This document shows, piece by piece, positions 8,075-18,164 of a DNA stretch of 64,000 nucleotides. Below the pieces are notes generated by a model. That model ran no database searches. It saw only the letters and a program-made list of their open reading frames with translations, and was not told where the DNA came from. Each line of letters begins with the position of its first letter. The first letter of the stretch is position 1. The stretch covers positions 93,038,330-93,102,329 of the forward strand of contig CM049307.1 in NCBI GenBank assembly GCA_026874595.1, given 5' to 3'. The position numbers and the translations under genes were made by a program. Source of the DNA: Sipunculus nudus. Taxonomy: Eukaryota > Annelida > Sipuncula > Golfingiida > Sipunculidae.

Positions 8075-9271
8075 AGCGGAACCTCTGTAAGGCGGACACC
8101 TCACTACTGCGGACAACGGACAGGAGATTTCAACTCAAACCATCATACTAAGAGTTAATGAACCTGACAAATGCGGACATGATACGCCACCTTCGGCGGA
8201 CACTGATCACTCCCCCCCCCCCCCCCCCCCGCCAACATCAAAGACCACCGGTATTGTTGTTGTTCCTGGGACTGGAACACAAAGGATTATGCGATCCCAG
8301 TTGTTACCTTAATGCGTGTCCGTGCTCATGTCACGGTGTGATGTGCTCCTAGGTTAAACACAGCAAATATGAAGCGGTAAACACCGTGTCACTTTATTTC
8401 ACGGTTGATTATTCACACGTTGCGAAGCTGCATATTTTTCGTTCGACCGCGGGGTCGTTGAATTGATTACAGAAACGGCTACCGATTACCCATACGTCCC
8501 TGATCTCACCACGCAGTATCTAACTGTAAAATTAGCCACTTTGTTTTAGCAGGCTGTTTGATAATAATTTATCGGTTTTGTTCAGCATATCTCAAACTGA
8601 TTTACTCAGTGTCGCTCCGTAGCTGTTTGTACCGTGCCGCCGTGCACACGCTCCTCGGGGTTCGTTTAATCTCGGGTGCCTTCAAAATTAAAGCAAATCA
8701 AACCAAACAACCACCATCAAAACAGTTTTTTATAGGCTAAAGCTACATTTACCTATAAAAACGTGTTCCAAGATTCGTAGCCATTACAATCTTCGCATTA
8801 ACAACGTCGTCATTATCTATGATTTTATCGCATTTGGCCAGCTGAACAAGGAGAGTTTTAGGCAATGCCGCCAGGTGGCACCACACGTACACCTGGGCGG
8901 GAGATTATGTTATCTGAGAAAGTCAAGCTTATTCGACGGAGTGAATCAGCGAAAAAGAGCGTACGCGAGTGTATGAACATTTTCTACGGATGTCTTCATA
9001 GACTTTTCTCCTTATACTGTTCATTACTTGAGATAAGTAAAAATAATCAGTTTGTATATGAATATTGAATGCATGATGTGTGCATGAAATGTTGTACATA
9101 TACATGAAATCTGATATAATACAGTAAACACGTTCTTGCAGCTGTTCGTTGTCTTTATTTATAATCCCCCATAGTTATCAACCAAGGTCAACCTGCCTAA
9201 TAAGGACACCTCACTATTAAGGACAAAATGACTTAGTCCCTTGACTGTCCGCTTTAGACAGGTTTCACTGT
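8075..9271 (+). mobile_element. Tigger/pogo-like transposon, internally deleted
   Basis: The left end reads GGAACCTCTGTAAGGCGGAC and the right end, reverse-complemented, GAAACCTGTCTAAAGCGGAC; these align as imperfect terminal inverted repeats next to TA sequence, as in pogo elements. Between them are a long 5' leader and only the start of a transposase (8865). The rest of the transposase (DDE domain) is missing, so the copy cannot move on its own. The first 640 bp recur at 88-725. Confidence 0.7.
8865..9068 (+). pseudogene. Tigger transposase N-terminus (psq-type HTH), truncated
   Basis: The frame begins MPPGGTTRTPGREIMLSEKV and continues KLIRRSESAKKSVREC. This resembles the first helix-turn-helix (pipsqueak/CENP-B N-terminal type) of pogo/Tigger transposases, which binds the terminal repeats. 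Similarity stops near residue 40. The remaining residues and the stop at 9066-9068 come from joined downstream sequence. Complete transposases are several hundred residues, so this is a fragment left by an internal deletion. Confidence 0.55.
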
Positions 9272-9272
9272 G

Positions 9273-9362
<90 letters not shown>
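9273..9362. repeat. (TA)n microsatellite with interruptions
   Basis: A long TA tract directly follows the right end of the Tigger copy. Confidence 0.95.
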
Positions 9363-9365
<3 letters not shown>

Positions 9366-9790
9366 AACTGTTCATGCAGTATGTGCAAATGTGTGAGATA
9401 AAGAACCCATTAGATTTTAAGAAAATTACCAGGTAACATGTAAAGTTAATTAATTATTGACACAGATGATGAGGTTTATATTATGTTTAATTTTATTGTA
9501 AGCATGAACATTCGTTGTTGAATGTGAGAATACTCCTCGGTTTGTTGTACAATTGATCCTCCAGACCAATTTCTGTTTTTTCTGTTTCACTACATCCGTT
9601 CTGAGTGTCACGTGACCGCCGTAAGCTTGTTGAGAAAGAACAAAATCTAATAACACAGAGTGGTCGGATCCCGAAAATTTATAACCCTCCTTGAGCCTAG
9701 CCATATATTTTGACATGTACTATAAACTTTCTAATTTGGCAGAGATGTCTCGCAACAACAACCAGACACAACGGATTTCTTGCAGTCAAT
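9363..9790. other. Unassigned non-coding stretch
   Basis: No recognisable gene or repeat. A minus-strand open frame of 88 codons (9450-9716) matches no family I know and has no supporting splice or promoter signal. Confidence 0.5.
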
Positions 9791-9794
9791 GCTT

Positions 9795-10020
9795 AATATT
9801 CTTGTTTTATTCATTATTTATTTTGAATGGATTGTACAAATAGTTATTATAACTAAGCTTGTTTTTTTCAATGATCAGATGGTGACGATCTAGAAAATAG
9901 TAGGAAACCGAAGAACCAAAGGAACCACGGGACTTGGCCTGGCCCAATAACCCACTCTCATGACAACGTGCGGGATCGAACCCGGGTCGCAAGCGGAAAG
10001 AATCGACTAGATTGTCTAGG
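9795..10020 (-). mobile_element. tRNA-derived SINE
   Basis: On the minus strand the segment has an A-box-like CTAGTCGATTC, a good B box GGGTTCGATCCC (9970-9981), a SINE-like body, and an A-rich AATAAATAATG 3' end near 9800-9835. The B box plus tail indicate a tRNA-derived SINE. I cannot name the family. Confidence 0.55.
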
Positions 10021-10399
10021 CCCTACTTCCGGTATATATCTCACTTCCTGTGTCTGTATTTCTGATATTAAACCTTCAGCAACTTTGTAAACCAGTGCCT
10101 GGGAATGCTTCACGTTTCACGTACATCTCGCCCAATATATCTCACTTCTCCTATGGTTTAAGGTTTACCTCACTTAAAGCAGAACACGCATTTTGCTCCT
10201 GTTCCTTTCCGGTATAGCGTCTTTTCCTTTAATGTCTGTTACGGCCAATTGACCCTTTTCGATATATTGTTATCTTCCGGTTCCCTAACCAAATCTTACA
10301 ATCACATCAGCCGGAAATCACGATCCTAGACTAGGATATATTAAATAATAATATAATTGAAAATTTACATATTTTTATTTGATATTTTATAATACAGAA

Positions 10400-10575
10400 T
10401 AAGCTTGCCTAAAGATCACTTCAGTTTAGCGACCTTGTCAAAATAACGACCACTTTTTTTGGGTCCGAACTTGTTTTTGCTCTGTATATCAGGCCTCGCT
10501 TAAGTGACCACCTAGAAAATAGGATCACTTTATCGAGGTCCCGTTGGTGGTCGTAATTTCAAAGTTTCACCGTAG
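10400..10575. mobile_element. Possible pogo/Tigger-like remnant
   Basis: Motifs such as TAACGACCAC, TTAAGTGACCACCT and, at the right end read in reverse, GGTGAAACTTTGAAATTACG resemble the repeated 'gaccacct' ends of Tigger elements. No transposase is present and the boundaries are uncertain. Confidence 0.3.
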
Positions 10576-13500
10576 TTAGTTAGACCATTCTTGATTATAG
10601 AAACAAACCAACAGCGAAAAGCAATAAATTTAAGCAGGTGACACACAGCCGTTTTGGAAGACAATTCTGAAGTCTTTTCTAACATCCGTATCAGATTTTG
10701 ATTTGCAAGTAATTTCTTTACTCGTTTTCTGTATAGATTAAACACTAACAAGCGAGAAGCAACAGGAAACACGTTTTCCTGTCAATACAAAAAGGAAATT
10801 CTAAAATTCAAAATGACGTGTCCATGCTCATGTTGGACGTGCGCAGGATTTTAGCGCAGAGGGGGTTCATTATGATCAAATTGTAAATCATGAATATAAA
10901 TTCAAACAGAAGCTCTAGTGTCTCTGTAAGTGTAATGGTTGTAATGTTAAGGTTTGCTATGAATTTTGTCACGCATGTACATTGTGAAAACGTTTGTTAT
11001 TATGAAGCTTCAGGCAAAAGCTTTGTTTGTATTTGATCATTTTACCTATATTATTGATTTTACTCGTTTAAAACTACAAAATTAAAGCGATCGTGTCAGT
11101 TTCTCAGCATTTTCTTAAGCTCGGTTTACCCTATCGGTCTGATTAGTTTAACAAGACAACTCTGTCTTGCCACATTCTTTATATATTTTAACGCATTTTT
11201 TATCAAACTTGACACTGCTGTGTCAGGTTCTCGATTTTGAATTCATGGCTGGTCCTAACACTTAATATGCTGGTTGGTCATGGAGTTTTTTAATTAGTTT
11301 AAAACGACGGGTGGTGCCACATTTTTTTGCATTGATCATGGGAAGTGTCAGAACTAGCGAAGCCAATAATGTAATAAAAAATCAATATTCCAATAATTCA
11401 CGCGCTAATTAACTCAAATTTTGTGCGCATTTTTTTCTGTCATCCTCAAAAGTGATAACATCTTTTGTGAAAAAGTTCTTAAAGTGACTTAAAGTTGTAA
11501 AAATCAGCATAAAATGTGATTTGCAATGCTTCGCAGCTTTGCGTCATGACCCATGGGTCACTTTCCACGTGCACTTCTACTCTGATGAACTCCTCTGACG
11601 GCTATATTTAATATTCAAATTGGAATTAACCTAAATATCTGAATATATTTTTTAAATTTAATTTATCAATTTAAGTTGAGAACTACTCATCATTTAATCA
11701 CATTTTTGTGTTATCTGTCGTTATTTGCATGTTTATCGGAAGGATTTATAATCCAAGCGCGCATAGATAATACATGAAACAGCGGAAAAAAAAAGTTGAT
11801 GAGCAAATGTCAGGGGAAGGGTATTGGGGATCAAAACAAGCCCCTGGTGCCGAGACAGGTACGGAATCCAGGAGACAAATTACAAATGGTAAACATATTG
11901 ATCAGTCCATGAGTAGCTATTATTATTACTGTGAATCATAAATTAATTAATACGTATGATCTAGATATTCATGCTCACGAACTACAATAGAAGGGGGAAA
12001 AATATTGATTCTCACACAGGAATAAGTAATCGATGGGCAGGAATTGATAGATGGGCAAATAAAAAAAATCATGAGCAATTTATCAATATTTTACTGTGTT
12101 ATTGCTTGGTTTCCGTAGACCCAGAGTATTTTTCTGTGGTATATTTTGTGGAAGACACCCTCAGCAGGCAACTTGTCGTGCGGGGTTGAATTACAGGGTC
12201 ACCCTCGCTCGCACCCGCTGTCGCCACAGATGGACCTTGTATAAACAGCCAAGGCGGCAGGTGATTAGAATATCGATTTTACTCCATTCCCAGCGACACG
12301 TTTGGACTTTAAATTCGACACCGTAAATATTCCATACATACATACCGGGGAGGCTACACCGCCCGCTCCCGCTGTTCATCTGTTTGTTTCTAAGTGATTA
12401 TGTTATAATGCTATTGGTAAATATTACAGGAAACCTCTTTATACAATGTTGGACTGATGCAATTCTTTAAAGCTTAATAGTTATTGTTAATAGTCTTTGG
12501 TTGTCAATTTGTTTTTAAAGACTATATATAAATGATAAAACATCTAAGGTTCCAATGAGATTAAATGAAACGAATGCACCAGGTTAAAATGCAAAAAAGT
12601 GAATTTATTGTTGCGTGGATTTGTAAAATTTTTGGGCAGCTCTTTGTGTGGGTCCATCCAAATTTGTTTTCTGTTGTCAAGGAAATATCTCAAAGAACTT
12701 CAATAAACTCTCACCAGAGTGTTCAAGTTTTTTTTCTGTTTTCATATTTCTTATTGTATTTACAGGGAACTACGAAAACATTATCGGCCAGATCATAACG
12801 AGAATAAAAAAAAAATTATTGTTCATTGCAAATTGCTTATTTAATAATAAATAAATAAAATATTACGTACAAATGATGTGTACGAATTACAGTATTTTTA
12901 TAAAGTTATCGTTGGAAATGACTCGAACTTCGTGCTGTCCATTTCACTGGCCGGTTTATTATATTACATTACGTATATTTTAATGGTAATTATAAAAAAC
13001 AAAACCTTTATTTATAATGTTATGGGCGTAGAAACGTTTCCAAAATTTCTTGGATACGCGTGTACATCTATGTGGTCGTGAAAGATGCCGTTCACATTCG
13101 CACAGAAAAATTATACGAACATAACATTACAAGTGGTCTCTCTTATGATGTGTCATTTTGCGAGAGCGACGATATATATAGATAAATACTATATGAATGT
13201 AGCTCTGTGGAATGTCTGGCTATAGAATCAAATACACAATTTTTATAGATAACGTTGAGTGTAAGGTTCTTCTCCACAAAACTGTAATAGATAGTTGTAC
13301 ATTAACATGGAAGTAAGAGTGACACTAAACCGGGTTTCAGGCCACAGGGGGCTGACATGTACAGATGGTGCCTAATCTGGTCGTCCATCTCCATACGGCA
13401 GGGAAGTAATACTGTGGATTATATCTGCCTGAGGCCCTATCACGTTAAAGGGTTAAACCCTTTATGAGGCCCGAGTCTAAACCAGAGAAAATATTGAGAA

Positions 13501-14890
13501 TATCGATGAATTAATTTCCTTTATAAATTATCTATATCTCGATGCATGTTACACTCGGTAGAGACTAAATACTTCAAGCAAGGCAGAAAATTCATGCACA
13601 AAGAAAAGAAGTTACGATAGAAAAACCTTTAAAAATAGTTCCGGTTGAAAAAATAAGAGTGAAATCATTTCTCGTAACACCCGAGAGCGGACAAATCAGC
13701 AACTAAAAAAAAGACTAGCTTTTGCAATACAACCAGTATTGGGTAACTTTTTTGTTATTTCTCATTCTCAAAGTCCTGGCTTACACGCTAAAGGAAACGA
13801 TTATCTTACCAGAGAATGGAAAGAATATTTGTGGCTCAAGGGTATGTTTTTAAGAAGAATTTTGATATTAAAATACTGGTTTATTCATCAGAAGGATTAA
13901 CTTGGATTGGCCGCTTGAAGTAATTCTAAATCTAGAATTTATCAAATTTGGTGACACACTATGTTAAAGTACAGCGATAAAGTTAGAAAGGCTAAATTAG
14001 ATAAAACTGCCCCTTAACAAGCTAACTGATAAATCTACATACCTTTTGTTTTATAAAAACTTTGATGGTAAGTTTGAAGAAATATTATCTTTCATCCTAA
14101 AACGGCATTAAAGTTTGAGGTTCGCAGTATAAAAGGAATCATAATTTCTCAAAGTATCATGAAAACGATTGATGAACTAAACAAGCAAGAGACAAGAGGA
14201 CTTGGAGATTACAAAAAGTATCTCTATTTCATATGTACTCTCAGGCTGACCATTTAAATCATTCTAATGATGTAGGGATTATACTCTGAGAGTAATACAA
14301 CAAATACTATTTGGTATTCATACATGTTGTTGAATATATTTTCCAAATAAAATTGATATGTCATTAGAGAGAAATTAAATACCTATTTGGTATGATTAAG
14401 GGCCAATTATCAAATATTTTGTAATATTGTGGCTTAAAGACAGCTATTTGTATGCCTTTCCTGTCGAATTTCTGTGATGTCTGGCTTACTCTAAATGTAA
14501 ATAAATGAATTGAAGGTAATTCATGTTAGGTAAAGTTCCCTTAAGGCATTTTGACAGACACATAGGCATACAATCGGTTAGAAAACACGATATATGCGCC
14601 AGTGTTGACAAACAGAAGTTGCATATATGCGGAAATTAAAAAGGTCATTAGCTGCAAAACGCCCAGGTAAACTTTGGTTCGTCTGACGTGCCGGCAGATA
14701 TCCTTCTTGAGTCTGTTTGGTTTATTTTGTCTGGGACCCACATGTTATAAACATCTGGATATAAACAAAATAAACAACAAGTGGGTTCGGAGATTTCTTA
14801 CTTTTTTTTACAAAAGTTAAAGAATTTGTTTTTTCGAAATTAGACGTCAGGTATGATCAGGATTCGTCCCTTTAAGCAAAGTCAACATAA
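10576..14890. other. AT-rich intergenic DNA
   Basis: I see no coding exon, RNA gene or recognised mobile element here. Open frames at 11971-12189, 12096-12326, 12565-12854 and 12878-13081 are short, low-complexity or overlapping and have no family features. Confidence 0.5.
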
Positions 14891-14894
14891 GTGG

Positions 14895-15010
14895 GTTATA
14901 AGTGACCCGTCAGAGTACGGTGGTTCTCTCTGGGTTCTCCGGTTTCCTCTCTCACTACAATCTTGAAATCTATCAGTGTCTTCTATTTTCACCAAAAATA
15001 TATCGGATAA
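14895..15010 (+). mobile_element. Possible SINE fragment
   Basis: The segment GGTGGTTCTCTCTGGGTTCT followed by CCGGTTTCCTCTC is typical of the body of tRNA-derived SINEs, and similar wording occurs in the SINE at 9795-10020. No A or B box is intact. Confidence 0.3.
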
Positions 15011-16160
15011 ACCAAAACCGACTCAGTCGGTCAAACTTTGTCGTTGCTGAGGGAGCCAGTGCGGATAAGAATTTCCGGAGATCTATGACTGGCTCGAGCG
15101 CCGACTTCACTTTCATTCAGTCAACATGGTCACTTATGAAGATCATCGCGAGTGACCTCGTATACAGCACGTGCACATCTGTTAGTCAATGACTGGCTTA
15201 TAGTTGAGAATATTAATAAAAAAATCTATACCGTATTATCTATAGTCTATCCTTTCGGAAAAACGTATTGACCCTTAGCAGGTTTTTTTCTAACAGCTGT
15301 GCAATACAGGTCCCACCACGCCACCAATACATTGAATTTTTTATAGTCTCCGTTTATTTACATTTTTTTCTGGATCAGTTGTCGGACACCTACACTTTGA
15401 TGAGTTTTAAGAAATCAATTAACGAGGAAACGTGAAGGCACACCTGTCACACGAATAGGAAGTCATAAGTGATGAAAAGGCAGTAATATTTTGCAATGGG
15501 AAAATATGTTACTTAATTTAAATCTTATTTTAATGAAAGGATCAGCTTGTTTTATTAAACAATAAATATAGTATGTATAAGTGTACCTGTATATTTGAAC
15601 TGGATTGTGTACGGACCCGCAGTTTAAGATGGGAAGTTTCACTTCTATTCTCTGTGATGAATATTGGTACAATATTACAATATAAGAACAGGTGTGGTGT
15701 CGGTTTGTTTATAAGATTTGATAAAATATCAAAAAAGACCAATCTGGTCCTACGTTTTGTTAAAGTACTCCATATCATAAGATCAATAACCCTATTTTTC
15801 TATGTTTTACTTTAAATGTAGCATTGTAAAATTCGATTGGGTAAAAGAGGAACAATACGTGGTTGGATAGAAGTAATTTGCAATGGCCAGCAAATCAATA
15901 TAAACACACACACATTTGGAGCAATTATACCATTTTATGAACTGATTTTACTAGTAATTATATTATAAAGTATGTATGACAAGACTAAAACATATTTTAA
16001 CTAAAAAATGAATGCAGTTTTAATTTAATTTGTCTGGAACAAGGCTAGCGAACATGTGCACTTTGGAATGCCCCGCAAAGTGTACATCGATTTCTTTGGT
16101 GTTATTTGTTATTATAGGGGTGACGTAAGAAGCTTAACAAAGAACTAACACACAAATATA
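15011..16160. other. AT-rich intergenic DNA
   Basis: No supported gene. Overlapping frames at 15463-15815 on both strands are short and lack any domain. Confidence 0.45.
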
Positions 16161-16167
16161 TATATTT

Positions 16168-16225
16168 GAAAAACAACACTGTAAATTCACTACGGAGCAC
16201 TTTACACTGGAGGGTAACTCTACCT

Positions 16226-16226
<1 letters not shown>
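16168..16226 (-). mobile_element. Penelope/retrozyme-like remnant related to 6944-7166
   Basis: On the minus strand this reads AGTTACCCTCCAGTGTAAAG, then GTGCTCCGTA, then GTGAATTTACAGTGTTGTTT. The first block matches 6949-6980 and the last block matches the sequence just after the predicted hammerhead cleavage site at 7140. It is flanked by (TA)n on one side and an A/T tract on the other. The hammerhead core itself is missing. Confidence 0.5.

Positions 16227-16270
<44 letters not shown>
16226..16270. repeat. (TA)n microsatellite
   Basis: A TA run beside the Penelope/retrozyme-like remnant. Confidence 0.95.
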
Positions 16271-16273
<3 letters not shown>

Positions 16274-16425
16274 ACAGTGGTCCGTCTGTTAGTCTGCAGT
16301 TGGGTCCACGTCCTTGTCAAGTTCGTTTATTGAAGAGCGAATATATCAGCGAAACCAGGTTGTTGTACATGACGATTTATTTATACAGTGCGGGTGCAGT
16401 ATATACAGGGTACTTGTCTCTGGAA

Positions 16426-16482
16426 CTGAACATAAGAAATTACTGTAGACGAACTGCCTACACGGAGAGTCAGCGCTGGTCT
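16426..16482 (+). repeat. 57-bp direct repeat, copy 1
   Basis: The block beginning CTGAACATAAGAAATTACTG and ending AGCGCTGGTCT recurs at 16797-16853 with one difference. The surrounding sequence after the preceding (TA)n starts TGTAACAG, which could be the edge of an LTR-like element, but no matching end was found. Confidence 0.8.
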
Positions 16483-16796
16483 CTTTATAGAGACCAATTT
16501 AACAAGAAATATACGTAGGTAATAATATGAATATACATAAAGTACTTGGCACTAACGACTAGTGTGTCACCAAATAATTTATCGACGGTTAAATACTTCG
16601 TATTTGAACTTTTTATGAACAAGTAATTCCAACAGTAATTCCTTCCATTAAATTACTTCGTTTCTGAACATTTACAGAAGCAGCATAAACATTATTATAT
16701 AATATTTCTTAGAATAATAAGGACTACTTCATGAATGATAACTTAACCTTTAGTCGCTATTTTATGACTTCGTAAGATACTCTGAAGAAGGCCTAC

Positions 16797-16853
16797 CTGA
16801 ACATAAGAAATAACTGTAGACGAACTGCCTACACGGAGAGTCAGCGCTGGTCT
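16797..16853 (+). repeat. 57-bp direct repeat, copy 2
   Basis: Second copy of the block at 16426-16482, 371 bp downstream, in the same orientation. Confidence 0.8.
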
Positions 16854-17116
16854 GAATCTCCTGGACAGTTCGCCCTGAGCATTCGTGGTGACCACAACTT
16901 TCCGCTCTATTACACCCATTCATTACACCAGGTCATGATAACGAAAACCGGTCCCAAGGAGTGGAACTGGTTTGCCAGCAAGTATGACCAGCGAAAACAC
17001 GAAATTGCCAGCAATATGGCCATTGTACTAAAAAAAAATAATAATAATAGACCCTATGAGTGATAATATATAAAGGGTACAAAATTGATGATAAGGTGCC
17101 TATATTGAACGAACCG

Positions 17117-17117
<1 letters not shown>

Positions 17118-17173
<56 letters not shown>

Positions 17174-17179
17174 TATATG
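17118..17179. repeat. (TA)n microsatellite
   Basis: A TA run within otherwise unassigned sequence; the Tyr-Ile frame across it is not a gene. Confidence 0.95.
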
Positions 17180-17693
17180 GAAAAATGTGTGATGTTTTTG
17201 CTTGGAACTACATACACGTATCATAATGGGCCTTCAAACGGATAACAACGCTGTTGCTTTGAGTCTAAGCATGTAGGCAAAGAACAACAAATAAAGGAAC
17301 TGCTCTATCTGAATAAAAAAAAAAAATGTTTTACTTTAGTAAATACTAAATATGATGACAGATCAGCGTCAAGACGTGATATGGGTGGAAACAACTGCAG
17401 CTGGTCCCACAAACCAGAGAAAGACCTCTTGTAAGTGGAACTACCATGAACATTCATGCCACGTCATCCAAGTGTATAAATTCGACAACATGAGAGGTTC
17501 CCTGTGTACTTATGCGTTCACGAATTCTGGGCCGGAGTGGACACTTCCGTGAGCGATAAGCTCTTTTTGTTCCTTTGGGTTGTTCAGCAGCAAGTAAACG
17601 TTTAAGGTTCCAAAACGATACGTTGGGCGTTTAAAAATGTACATTTTGATGGAGGTGTATGTACAAGTTTTGTTAAGCAATATCTTTGCATTT

Positions 17694-17849
17694 TGTTACG
17701 AAGACAAATTGCTCAGGGGAAAATTTTGGGCCGATCCGTGATTCGAACCCATGTTGGTGGCGTACAAGTCCGGCGTACCAACCGCTTCGCTAGAAAAGCA
17801 AGCTTCACTAGCGAGACAGTTTGGTCCGCTTTTATGTCACCCCGTAACA
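17694..17849 (-). repeat. 3' LTR of the TRIM, with tRNA-like region
   Basis: On the minus strand it contains TAGCGAAGCGGTTGG, which matches a tRNA A box, and 43 bases after the start of that box GGTTCGAATCA, which matches a B box. That spacing is the same as in real tRNA genes. The T stem is imperfect, so this is a tRNA-like promoter region, not a tRNA gene. Confidence 0.6.
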
Positions 17850-17968
17850 CACCCCCTCTTAAGAGCGTTCTGCTATCAGAACAAGACCAATTATCCCAGG
17901 AGTCACACTTTGGTGAGCTTGTTCCCTGGGCCACAAAGATAACCGTCATCACGGACGAGCCCCCATTT

Positions 17969-18124
17969 TGTTACGAAGACAAATTGTTGAGGGGAAAATT
18001 CTGGGCCGATCCTGGTTTCGAACCCATGTTGGTGGCGCACAAGTCAGGCGTACCAACCGCTTCGCTAGAAAAGCAAGCCTCACTAGCGAGACAGTTCGGT
18101 CCGCTTTTATTTCACCCCGTAACA
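17969..18124 (-). repeat. 5' LTR of the TRIM, with tRNA-like region
   Basis: Same length and layout as the other LTR, with the same A-box sequence and the B box GGTTCGAAACC. The two LTRs differ at a scatter of positions, so the insertion is not very recent. The 156-aa frame running through both LTRs on the plus strand (17693-18163) repeats its own sequence and is not a gene. Confidence 0.6.
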
Positions 18125-18164
18125 ATTTTTAAAATTGTATTTGCCTTGGAATCAGTGGTATAAA

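Larger units (their letters stand above)
17694..18124 (-). mobile_element. TRIM: miniature LTR retrotransposon
   Basis: Two direct repeats of exactly 156 bp (17694-17849 and 17969-18124), each TGTTACG...CGTAACA, flank a 119-bp non-coding core. Read on the minus strand, the right copy is the 5' LTR. Three bases after it lies TGGGGGCTCGTCCGTGAT, which I recognise as a tRNA-Pro primer-binding site with one mismatch. The sequence AAGAGGGGGTG directly precedes the left copy and serves as polypurine tract. A likely 4-bp target duplication, ATTT, is found at 17690-17693 and 18125-18128. With no coding capacity it fits a terminal-repeat retrotransposon in miniature, mobilised by another element's proteins. 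Confidence 0.75.

Noticed and set aside
17755-17825. Functional tRNA gene in the TRIM LTR
   Set aside because: A and B boxes are correctly spaced but the acceptor and T stems do not pair properly.
17694-18124. Dimeric tRNA-derived SINE
   Set aside because: Equal 156-bp TG...CA repeats, a primer-binding site and a polypurine tract fit an LTR element better, though the SINE reading is not fully excluded.
17693-18163. 156-codon frame on the plus strand
   Set aside because: It reads the antisense of the two TRIM LTRs, so its two halves repeat each other; it is not a gene.
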